Below are positions 15,571 through 23,114 of a stretch of DNA of 44,945 nucleotides, piece after piece. Made by a program: the position numbers and the translations under genes. Location of the stretch: contig JACNGQ010000270.1 in NCBI GenBank assembly GCA_014384025.1, forward strand, positions 1 through 44,945, in the 5' to 3' direction. How positions within the stretch are numbered: the first letter of the stretch is position 1; each line of letters begins with the position of its first letter. This DNA comes from Planctomycetota bacterium. Its GTDB lineage: Bacteria; Planctomycetota; Phycisphaerae; Sedimentisphaerales; Anaerobacaceae. Under the pieces are notes generated by a model that made no database searches, was not told the DNA's origin, and saw only the letters and a program-made list of their open reading frames with translations.

Positions 15571-16926
15571 TTAAGTTAATACGTCACGGGCCACACGAAT
15601 TACGTTGCCGCCGAGAATCTTCTGAATGTCCGAGTCGGAAAGACCGAGCTGGACAAGACCGACAGTAAACAGCGGCCAATTCGTCCAGGCCATGCTAAGC
15701 CGACTTTCCAGCGGCCCTGTGGAGAGTGAGCCTTCCGGCCAAAGGCTTTCCCATGCTTTTCTGGCCTTCCTCCGGTTCGGGATTTTTTTATATTCCTTGT
15801 CCGCATTTCGTGAGGAATAGGCGACATCCGTACCGATAGCGACGTGGTCGGCACCGAAGGTCTTCACCACATATTTGATGTGTTCCATCATTCGGGCGAT
15901 GTCACCTTTTTCGCCGAGAAAGCTCGGGATACAACAAATGCCAATCAACCCTCCTTTATCGGCAATGGCGCGGATAACATTATCCGGTTTGCTGCGAATA
16001 TGTTCGTGAAGAGAGGCACAGGTGGTGTGGCTGGCGACTATCGGGCGATTTGAAACTTCGGCGGCTTCGAGGCTGGTTCGCCAACCGCAGTGCGCAACGT
16101 CCACAATCAGGCCAAGCCGATTCATTTCTGTAACGACTGCGCGCCCAAAATCGCTCAATCCTCCATCGGACGGCTCTCCGCAACCATCGCCAATTACGTT
16201 ACGCCGATTGTAGGTCAGGTGCATCATTCTGACACCCAACTGGAAAAAGACCCGGATGAACCTTAATTCTTCTTCGACCGATATCCAGTCCTGTGGAATC
16301 GGCACACCGTTACCGCTGAAATAGAGACAGTGTTTATTCTGTTTTTTGGCAGCAACAATATCATCAGGTGTAGCCGCCTTGTAAACAAAGTTGCTCATCA
16401 TATCCGTGACGTAAGTAAATCTCGCCAGGCGTTTCAACAGCCAACTGACAGCCATTCCTTCTTCACCGGCGTTTTGAAGGATGCATGTGACGCCGGCGGC
16501 TTCCCATGCGTCCATATATTCCCGACGTTCAGCGGCATCGGTGACGCATCGGGTCATCATCATGTCCTCTCTGGTATCCTTGAGTTCGATTTCCGAGGCG
16601 CCATCTTCGATGGCCGCTTTAATCTTGTCGCCATCGAGGGCCGCACGGGGGGAAAAGCCGTACGATTCGACCACAAGCGAATTCGCATGAAGCTCCAGGC
16701 CGTACTCCAGGTCTTTCTTGCTCGGTTTTAGAATGTTCAAAGCTGCCTGGCGAGCCCTTTGAATCTGCTGATTGGTCTCAATCCTCTTTTTTCTTTCTGA
16801 TTCATCTTCATGTAAGATGGCAGGTGCTAAAAGGTTTGAGCCTGCCCGGCTTTCTACTGCTGCGGCTAAAGATATTCCCGCTGAGGTTGTTAAAAATTGC
16901 CGGCGATTCATTATTTCGGCTGGCAT
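15571..16926 (-). CDS. Tat-exported membrane dipeptidase (peptidase family M19)
   Basis: The protein has 451 residues. The ATG at 16926 is preferred because AGAGGAGA precedes it; the ATG at 16911 has no ribosome-binding site. A twin-arginine signal (NRRQFLTTSAG) begins at residue 7. The body is an M19 amidohydrolase: NAGEEG (bridging glutamate), HLTYNRRNVIGDGCGEPSDG, VDVAHCGW, ASHTTC and GTDVAYS carry the expected metal or catalytic residues. The first metal motif reads H80-A-N82, where M19 enzymes normally have HxD. I recall planctomycete relatives with HxN, so this may be a subfamily trait. It likely cleaves dipeptides or related beta-lactam-like amides outside the cytoplasm. Confidence 0.85.
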   Translation of the reverse strand: MPAEIMNRRQFLTTSAGISLAAAVESRAGSNLLAPAILHEDESERKKRIETNQQIQRARQAALNILKPSKKDLEYGLELHANSLVVESYGFSPRAALDGDKIKAAIEDGASEIELKDTREDMMMTRCVTDAAERREYMDAWEAAGVTCILQNAGEEGMAVSWLLKRLARFTYVTDMMSNFVYKAATPDDIVAAKKQNKHCLYFSGNGVPIPQDWISVEEELRFIRVFFQLGVRMMHLTYNRRNVIGDGCGEPSDGGLSDFGRAVVTEMNRLGLIVDVAHCGWRTSLEAAEVSNRPIVASHTTCASLHEHIRSKPDNVIRAIADKGGLIGICCIPSFLGEKGDIARMMEHIKYVVKTFGADHVAIGTDVAYSSRNADKEYKKIPNRRKARKAWESLWPEGSLSTGPLESRLSMAWTNWPLFTVGLVQLGLSDSDIQKILGGNVIRVARDVLT

Positions 16927-16977
16927 AATTAAATCTCCTCTAAATGTTGAGATTCGAATTAAGATAGCTACTATTTG

Positions 16978-18012
16978 TTAATTACTTGTGTTAGTAGTTT
17001 TTATTTTTACCTTTGCGAGGTAGATGCTTGTTTTGCCTTCGTGGCCGGAGTAGTAACTGACGTAGAGCATATCGTTATACCAGAGAAGGCCTGGATAACT
17101 CGTATCGCCGCCGCTGGGCAGTTTTGCCAGTTTGGTCATCGTGACGCTTTTGACGTCGATGTATGTCAGAGCAGTATGCGAGCCGCCCTGGTGCATTCGT
17201 CCTGCGGCAAGCCAGTGTCCGCTTGGGATTTTTATGAGATTGGGGCCGCCGAAACCTTTGAAATCAGGGCCGAGGTCTTTGAATTGCCACTGCTTATAAT
17301 TAGGCTTGCTTATACCCAATAAGGCTGTGCTTGGATCCGTGTCGTTACGGTCGCGGCGGACAATAGCATAACAAGTCCCGTCGGTATCAAAACGCAGTGT
17401 CACTTCGTTCGGGTAGCCCTGCTCGAAAAGTTTTGGCACATGCTGCTCGTAATTAATCCCATCGGTACTTATAAGCAAATCGAGATATCGTGCCGTTCCT
17501 TTTCCCGCAGTATAGGAGACTCCGTAAGCTTTTCCTTTGTGCCAGGTGACGCACCAGAGCCATCGTCCGGGCTTTACGACGATTTGAGGTGTGGTCCATT
17601 GTTTGCCATCGTGCGAAAAACTGACGAAAGTGCCGGTTGGTGCGGATTGATTGTCCTTTTTGCGAGGGGCGGCACCGCCAAGCAGCATTAGTTGATTGTC
17701 CGGCGTTACGGACAGGTGCGCATCGCGGAGGTCGAAGTCTTTTAGAGCAATAAGGGCCGCCGAATGCCAGATGTTAGCGTCCTTTGATTCGAGGATGCGG
17801 ATTTTGCCGTCTGTTGAGACGTGGCCTCTGCCTTCGCGAAAGGCACAGTAAAACGTATCGTTCCAGCGGACAAGGTCTGTAAATGCGCTATGGGGGGCAT
17901 TGTCCCAAATCTTGTTGACCTCGAACACTTCCACTGTCAGCGGGACAGCGGCGAAACTTAACGAGGCGCAAAACAACAATACTAAAAGTAGAGCGTATAG
18001 TTTTTTTGCCAT
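16978..18012 (-). CDS. Secreted BNR-repeat (sialidase-like) protein
   Basis: The start is placed at ATG 18012, which gives 344 residues with a good signal peptide (MAKKLYALLLVLLFCASLSFA). An upstream ATG at 18048 would add 12 polar residues. The protein has the beta-propeller character of sialidase/BNR proteins: repeated short strands with S-x-D-G or S-H-D-G-K-x-W (FVSFSHDGKQWTTP, LLISTDGINYEQH), and AFREGRGH near the N-terminus, which holds an arginine like the first of the sialidase arginine triad. The remaining catalytic residues (Tyr/Glu pair, further Arg) cannot be assigned confidently, so enzymatic activity on sugars is uncertain. It lies between the DUF362-SMP-30 gene and the M19 dipeptidase gene. 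Confidence 0.7.
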   Translation of the reverse strand: MAKKLYALLLVLLFCASLSFAAVPLTVEVFEVNKIWDNAPHSAFTDLVRWNDTFYCAFREGRGHVSTDGKIRILESKDANIWHSAALIALKDFDLRDAHLSVTPDNQLMLLGGAAPRKKDNQSAPTGTFVSFSHDGKQWTTPQIVVKPGRWLWCVTWHKGKAYGVSYTAGKGTARYLDLLISTDGINYEQHVPKLFEQGYPNEVTLRFDTDGTCYAIVRRDRNDTDPSTALLGISKPNYKQWQFKDLGPDFKGFGGPNLIKIPSGHWLAAGRMHQGGSHTALTYIDVKSVTMTKLAKLPSGGDTSYPGLLWYNDMLYVSYYSGHEGKTSIYLAKVKIKTTNTSN

Positions 18013-18094
18013 TTGAATCACTTCACTTTGCCGGTCTTGACACGGCACTGCAAAAAAATGCGGCTATATTTTAATTAGTTATGAAGAACCGATA

Positions 18095-20542
18095 TTACTG
18101 TACTCCTTTGACGCGCATCTGGAGCGAGTAGAACGAGGTCTGGGCGGTAATGAAGAGAGAGTGCCTGTCAGCGCCGCCGAAGCATACGTTTGCGGTCCAG
18201 CCTGCGTCGATGTCAATGTGTTCGATTTGTTTGCCGTCCGGATTGAAAACCGTTACCCCCCTGCCGGTAAGGTAAACGTTGCCCTCGTTGTCAATGGTCA
18301 TGCCGTCGGAGCCCATCGAGCAGAAAAGCTTTTTGTTCGAGAGTTTGCCGTTTTTATCTATTTCATATACATAAGTTTTTTTGTCACCGAGATCGGCAAC
18401 GTAAAGCAGTTTTCCGTCGGGTGTGCCGATTATGCCGTTGGGGGTAACGAGGTCATCGGTTACGCGTATCAGTCTTTTGCGATTCGGTCTGAGGTAATAA
18501 ACATGCTTACCATCCTGCTCCATAGGGCCCCTGTCCCAGTAAGGTCTTTTGTATAAAGGATCGGTGAAATATATTCCGCCTTTAGGGTCCTCCCAGAGGT
18601 CATTCGGGCCGTTGAGCTTTTTTCCTTTATAATCCTTTACCAGCACTTTTACATTACCCTGCATATCAATCGACCACAACTCGTTATCAAGGTCGGCACA
18701 GGCCAATAGATTGCCATTTTTGTCGAAGTAAAGGCCGTTTGCCCTTCCGGGGCTGTCGTGAAAGATAGACAGCTTGCCATCTGTTGACCACTTGTGGATT
18801 CGGTTGTTGGGCTGGTCGGTGAAGAACACGTTACCATGGGCGTCAACGGCGGGGCCTTCGGTAAACTTAAAGCCGTCTGCAAGCTTTTTTACCTTTGCTC
18901 CGGGGGCGATGATACCGGCTTTGGCGAAGTCTTCCTGAGTTAATGTTATCAGCTCGATGCCTTTTCCGGTCCCTAAATTACGTGAATATTTTCTATCCTT
19001 CGGATTATTCCAGTGTTCGTGGGCGCCAAGGCTTTGTAATCTTTTCTCATTGCGGGCATGGTCGGGGTCGTAGAATGTGCCCGAAGGCGGATTATCCGCC
19101 AGCGAGGCCTCGTGAAGATAGTCGTCCGTGCCTGGCATTCGTGCATATTTTTCAATATTGACCTGAAGGATATCCAGGCCGACAGAATCAATAGCCACGG
19201 GGTCCTGCGAAGCGAGCAGGCAGGAAGCCCAGTCATTATTGAAAGGGTCAGCCTGGAATTTTCTCGGTACGCGTTCAGTGTAGTGCAAACCGGCGTAAAG
19301 GCCGTCGAGCAGATATAAAACGGTTTTTCCGCCGATGTGAGTGTGGCCCATTAAATCCACAAGGTTTCTGTATTGAGCGGTTTCTTTTGAGGAAACACTT
19401 TTGTGCAAATCGTAGTAGCCTTTTTCGGGGGGAGTGCGAATCAGGGAGCCATAGTGGTTTTTGGCACAGAGGGTGACACCGGCGAGAGGATGGGCTTTGA
19501 GGTTGGCGAGGTTTATAAGATATTCGGCCTGCTGGAACGACTTGGGTATATAGTCCTGCTTAAAGCCCTGCGGATTGCAGCTCCAGTATAAAGGCGTGGT
19601 GGAGAACTCTTCCTTGACTCTGCCTGATTTTCCATTACAGTCCAGATAGCAGACGTCGGGGAACTCGTTGTGCAGCATGTCATAGTATTCTTTGGCGAAA
19701 TACGTCAAACCGTCGCCTATAGTGATGTCGGCTTGTCTGACACCAGCGGCCTTAGTGAGCTGCCTTAGAAGCGCGGTGATTATCTGTGGTGAGGTATTCA
19801 TATAATCTACCCAGTCCTCGAGGCTGTAGGTTTCACGATTAACCGCCTTCATTGTACGAATGAATCCGACAAAGTTGACTTTAATTGTAATCTTCTCGCC
19901 CTGCTTGTATCCGACATCGCCTTTGTTACGGGCCTTGTTATGGTAGCGGAATATCGCATCCCATGCGGCGGCATCAGAGCTTGTGCCTGCGAGCCTGCGG
20001 ATAGTCTGTGACATCATCTTATCACAAACTTCCTGGTTCGTATGCTCCGGCTTCCACCAGTGCCCGTTTCCGGGGCCTTCCCAGTCGGTTGCATCGGGGT
20101 CATGTGCCCAGACGACGCGTCCGGGATAAATGCCTTGTGCGACTCCCATCGGCGTATTCGCAGTGTGAGGCTGGGCCATGACCGACTTTTCGCTCGTAGC
20201 ACTAAGAGCGAACAGCACCGCCACGATACTTACACCTATGCATGTCAGAGCTACGAGATAACGTCTTTGTGCGAGATTGAATTTGGCTTTTCTAAATGCC
20301 ATTGTTGATGCAAAAAGGGCTGCGAGCCAGGCCACGAAACCAGAGGCCAACGGAAAAGCCATCCGCTGACACGGATATGTCGCCCGTGAGGGTTTCGGTA
20401 TAACTCGTATTAAAAACCACAGAAGCGAAACCAGGCCGGCTATGGGAAATATCCACTTCAGCCAGCGATATTTTGTTTTGCTCTTTAAGGGTTTGCCTGT
20501 TTTGGGACACAAGTGGACACGTTTTCTGTTTGGGGATTGCAT
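18095..20542 (-). CDS. Membrane-anchored DUF362 and SMP-30/gluconolactonase fusion protein
   Basis: The protein has 815 residues; AGGAGG precedes ATG 20542. Three hydrophobic helices (about 28-46, 62-82 and 96-114) anchor it. Residues about 125-540 are DUF362-like (KITIKVNFVGF, ADITIGDGLTYF, LINLANLKAHPLAGVTLCAK, DPVAIDSVGLDIL). Residues about 548-808 are an SMP-30/gluconolactonase beta-propeller: FKFTEGPAVDAHGNVFFTD, GRANGLYFDKNGNLLACAD, KLNGPNDLWEDPKGGIYFTD, TPNGIIGTPDGKLLYVAD and GSDGMTIDNEGNVYLT include the glutamate, asparagine and aspartate metal ligands expected. SMP-30 enzymes are calcium- or zinc-dependent lactonases. It begins the five-gene minus-strand set. The fusion is continuous with no frame break. 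Confidence 0.85.
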   Translation of the reverse strand: MQSPNRKRVHLCPKTGKPLKSKTKYRWLKWIFPIAGLVSLLWFLIRVIPKPSRATYPCQRMAFPLASGFVAWLAALFASTMAFRKAKFNLAQRRYLVALTCIGVSIVAVLFALSATSEKSVMAQPHTANTPMGVAQGIYPGRVVWAHDPDATDWEGPGNGHWWKPEHTNQEVCDKMMSQTIRRLAGTSSDAAAWDAIFRYHNKARNKGDVGYKQGEKITIKVNFVGFIRTMKAVNRETYSLEDWVDYMNTSPQIITALLRQLTKAAGVRQADITIGDGLTYFAKEYYDMLHNEFPDVCYLDCNGKSGRVKEEFSTTPLYWSCNPQGFKQDYIPKSFQQAEYLINLANLKAHPLAGVTLCAKNHYGSLIRTPPEKGYYDLHKSVSSKETAQYRNLVDLMGHTHIGGKTVLYLLDGLYAGLHYTERVPRKFQADPFNNDWASCLLASQDPVAIDSVGLDILQVNIEKYARMPGTDDYLHEASLADNPPSGTFYDPDHARNEKRLQSLGAHEHWNNPKDRKYSRNLGTGKGIELITLTQEDFAKAGIIAPGAKVKKLADGFKFTEGPAVDAHGNVFFTDQPNNRIHKWSTDGKLSIFHDSPGRANGLYFDKNGNLLACADLDNELWSIDMQGNVKVLVKDYKGKKLNGPNDLWEDPKGGIYFTDPLYKRPYWDRGPMEQDGKHVYYLRPNRKRLIRVTDDLVTPNGIIGTPDGKLLYVADLGDKKTYVYEIDKNGKLSNKKLFCSMGSDGMTIDNEGNVYLTGRGVTVFNPDGKQIEHIDIDAGWTANVCFGGADRHSLFITAQTSFYSLQMRVKGVQ

Positions 20543-20572
20543 TTGTTTGCCTCCTGATACTTAGCTGTGCTT

Positions 20573-20600
20573 TTTATCTCCAACCGAGCAGATTAATCAA
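20573..20600 (-). promoter_or_regulatory. Possible promoter of the exported-hydrolase gene set
   Basis: On the minus strand TTGATT (20600-20595) and GATAAA (20578-20573) are 16 bases apart, each matching the sigma70 consensus at four positions. The start codon of the DUF362-SMP-30 gene lies 31 bases further on. This is a moderate match in AT-rich DNA. Confidence 0.3.
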
Positions 20601-20742
20601 GACAGAGAAAGAAATCTGAACTCAACGAAAGACAGATTCCTATATTAATAAGTTGAAGTAAATATAATCTAATTAGCTGAAGATTACAAGCTTTCTTTGT
20701 CGGGCCAAAAGGTAAAACTTAAAAAACAGCAGCAAATATTTC

Positions 20743-20784
20743 ATTAAGAAAAAGGGCTTATACCGAATTATTCGGTATAAGCCC
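20743..20784 (-). terminator. Intrinsic terminator of the first LamG group
   Basis: GGGCTTATACCGAA (20754-20767) and TTCGGTATAAGCCC (20771-20784) are a perfect 14-bp stem with a 3-base loop. Reading the minus strand, TTTTTCTTAAT follows. It lies about 50 bases past the stop codon of the last LamG gene of the group. Its TATACCGA core recurs in the terminator at 36132-36162. The rest of 20543-20835 is AT-rich and holds nothing else recognisable. Confidence 0.85.
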
Positions 20785-20835
20785 ATAATTGACCAAATCA
20801 ACATTAACTACCCAATTATATTTACGAATTACAAG

Positions 20836-22974
20836 CTATGGAGCATAGAGGCGAATATCATCGAAGTACATCATACCTGAGCCGCCGGCAACCGGATTGC
20901 TCCTGTTACCGAGACCAAGAGTAATCGAATTGACATTGGCAAGATTCACACCCTGGTCTGCAAATGCCTGAAGGTCAACATTCCACTCGGTCCAGGTGAC
21001 TGCCTGCGCCGCATCAGGATTATCATTAGTAACCACAGCGGTGTCGTTGAGAGCAACATACAGCGTCTCAGCAGCGTTATCCGTATCGCCTCTGAACCAG
21101 ATCGTCAGTGTGTCGACCCCTTTCTCTGTCCAGTCACGAGGATAAGTCAATGCCGAAGTCGTCTCAGATTTACCAACGGCGTTATCATAGGCAAACGGCA
21201 TTGATTGATTTCCGCTGTGAACGATAGTTTGCTCTGCAAAAGGAGGATTATCATAACCAACAACAGATCCATTTAATGGGTCGTCAAAACCGTCCGACCA
21301 CGCCGTAAATATCCTGTTGCTTGCCGGATCCGCGGGGTCAAGGTCATTGTAGGACTCAAAATCGTCCACGATAAGAAAGTTGGCTGTCGTAAAGCTCCAG
21401 AGATTACCTTTCCATGGACTATCGGCGTTGGCGTTGTTGGCTTCATCAATCCGCCAATAGTATGTAGTATCCCACTGGAGCTTTCCGGGTTCATAGCTTT
21501 CGGAACCGAAGTTTCCGCTGCCTTTATACTCAGGTGAAGCTGTATCGGCGTTTTTCACGGCTTGTTTATCTGTACCGAAATAGACCTGATGTGAATCGGC
21601 ATAGATTCCGTGCGACCATGTAAGTATAGGTGTCTGTGTTACATCCACAGCGCCATTCACCGGGTTTGGACTGTCGACGGCGCCCTGAGTAGTAAAGCTC
21701 CAGATATCGCCCTTATGTGTGGTGACGGCATCAAACTCATCGACACGCCAGTAGTAAGTCTTAGCCAGTTCGAGTGTGCCGGGAGAATAAGTAGCATCCG
21801 CCTGAGGCAAACCACCGGCGGCATTATTCACATCGTCAAAATTATCGCCGAAGTATATGGTGTGCAGCTTCGTACGGAAACCTCCCGTCCAGCGAAGCTG
21901 AGTGTTCAGCTCAATGGACTCGGCATTATCAGCCGGGTTGGGATTGTATGCAGTCATGGGGGGAACCGTAAAATTCCAGACATTGCCCTTCCAAGGACTA
22001 TTCGGCTCGGTGTCATTGACTTCATCGATTCGCCAGTAGTAAGTCGTGCCCGGAGTTAGGCCATCCGGATAGGAAAAGCCCGGGAAGCCGACAATAAAAT
22101 ATGTCGAGTCCTGGTTGCCCAGGAAAGTACCTTCGATACCGTTGTTTACGTCGTCAAAATTGTCACCGAAGTACACATCGTGAGAGATGGCAAAATCTCC
22201 CGGCCGCCAGCTAACGTTTGCCCATGTATCCTCATAATATACCCCGTCAGAAGGATTGGGACCCAGAGCATAAGGATATCCTTCACCACCTTCCATAGCA
22301 GCCAGAATCTCAGGCTCTGTCAGCGCCCGATTGTAAATGCGGACTTCGTCGATTATGCCGCCGATGATATTTCCGCTGCCTCTTTGCCCAATGGTTAAGC
22401 CTCCAACTGCCGAACCTGTCAAAGAATTCAATCCTGTCATGGTGTTCTTCTCTACGCCATCGACATAAACTTTGATAACAGGATCGTCATAAACTCCGAC
22501 AATATGATGCCACTGGCCGTCATTGACGGCGACATTTGAATCCAGTTCAACAGCTCCGCCACTGCCGGCGATTTCGAACTGGAAAGTCAACGGCACATTA
22601 TATTCCTGCCCTATTGCGTAATGCCCAATTTCATCCCAGGCAGTTCCCTTTGAAACAAAGTAACCGTGAGCCGTGCTTGTTGTTTTTACCCATGCCGCAA
22701 CCGTGATCTTATTATTGATGTTAAGCGAAGTGTCATTGCCGCAATCAATGTAATCGTTACTTCCATCAAATTCCAGGGCGGCACCTATTTTGCCCGCTAC
22801 CCACTCCGGGCCACCATTGATAGTTCCGTCGTTGGTGTTATCACTTAAATCATAAGCGACATTGCCGGAGCCCTCATCAAATTTCCAGTATCCCACCAGT
22901 TCGGCATCAGCAATACCAGCGGCAAGGCCCAGCACCAAAACAAAAGAAGTGAAATAAATCATTTTATTGCTCAT
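20836..22974 (-). CDS. Secreted LamG-domain surface protein, paralogue 1
   Basis: The protein has 712 residues; TTAAGGAGG precedes the ATG. The signal peptide ends near A24. A LamG/concanavalin-like domain (about 25-228: YWKFDEGSGN, LEFDGSNDYIDCG, IIDEVRIYNRAL) is followed by three Ig/Fn3-like modules of about 95 residues (about 233-337, 338-429, 430-530), each with 'SHDVYFG' or a variant and 'TYYWRIDE' or 'TYYWRVDE', ending W-x-F-T. A C-terminal carbohydrate-binding-like domain (533-712) runs from VDDFESYNDLD to YFDDIRLYAP. No catalytic motif or PEP-CTERM tail is seen. Such proteins probably bind polysaccharide or neighbouring cells, as inferred from the folds. The C-terminal half is almost the same as in the next two genes. 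Confidence 0.8.
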   Translation of the reverse strand: MSNKMIYFTSFVLVLGLAAGIADAELVGYWKFDEGSGNVAYDLSDNTNDGTINGGPEWVAGKIGAALEFDGSNDYIDCGNDTSLNINNKITVAAWVKTTSTAHGYFVSKGTAWDEIGHYAIGQEYNVPLTFQFEIAGSGGAVELDSNVAVNDGQWHHIVGVYDDPVIKVYVDGVEKNTMTGLNSLTGSAVGGLTIGQRGSGNIIGGIIDEVRIYNRALTEPEILAAMEGGEGYPYALGPNPSDGVYYEDTWANVSWRPGDFAISHDVYFGDNFDDVNNGIEGTFLGNQDSTYFIVGFPGFSYPDGLTPGTTYYWRIDEVNDTEPNSPWKGNVWNFTVPPMTAYNPNPADNAESIELNTQLRWTGGFRTKLHTIYFGDNFDDVNNAAGGLPQADATYSPGTLELAKTYYWRVDEFDAVTTHKGDIWSFTTQGAVDSPNPVNGAVDVTQTPILTWSHGIYADSHQVYFGTDKQAVKNADTASPEYKGSGNFGSESYEPGKLQWDTTYYWRIDEANNANADSPWKGNLWSFTTANFLIVDDFESYNDLDPADPASNRIFTAWSDGFDDPLNGSVVGYDNPPFAEQTIVHSGNQSMPFAYDNAVGKSETTSALTYPRDWTEKGVDTLTIWFRGDTDNAAETLYVALNDTAVVTNDNPDAAQAVTWTEWNVDLQAFADQGVNLANVNSITLGLGNRSNPVAGGSGMMYFDDIRLYAP

Positions 22975-23015
22975 AATAGTCCTCCTTAAAAGAATAAAAA
23001 TGATTATGAATTATG

Positions 23016-23034
23016 TTTTGGTCACAGACTAAAA
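23016..23034 (-). promoter_or_regulatory. Conserved leader hairpin/operator before LamG paralogue 1
   Basis: On the coding strand TTTTAGTCTGTGACCAAAA forms a stem of TTTTAG-type and CCAAAA-type arms (one G-U pair) around about 7 bases. It lies 42 bases upstream of the start codon. A TAATAT -10-like box is just upstream. It corresponds to the elements at 25335, 38996 and 42001. Confidence 0.5.
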
Positions 23035-23114
23035 CAAATATTATTTTGACAAAGGACACTCTCCTGTTATTACATTCTTATCAATCACACAATTGCCGAT
23101 AACGGTTTTTTCGG

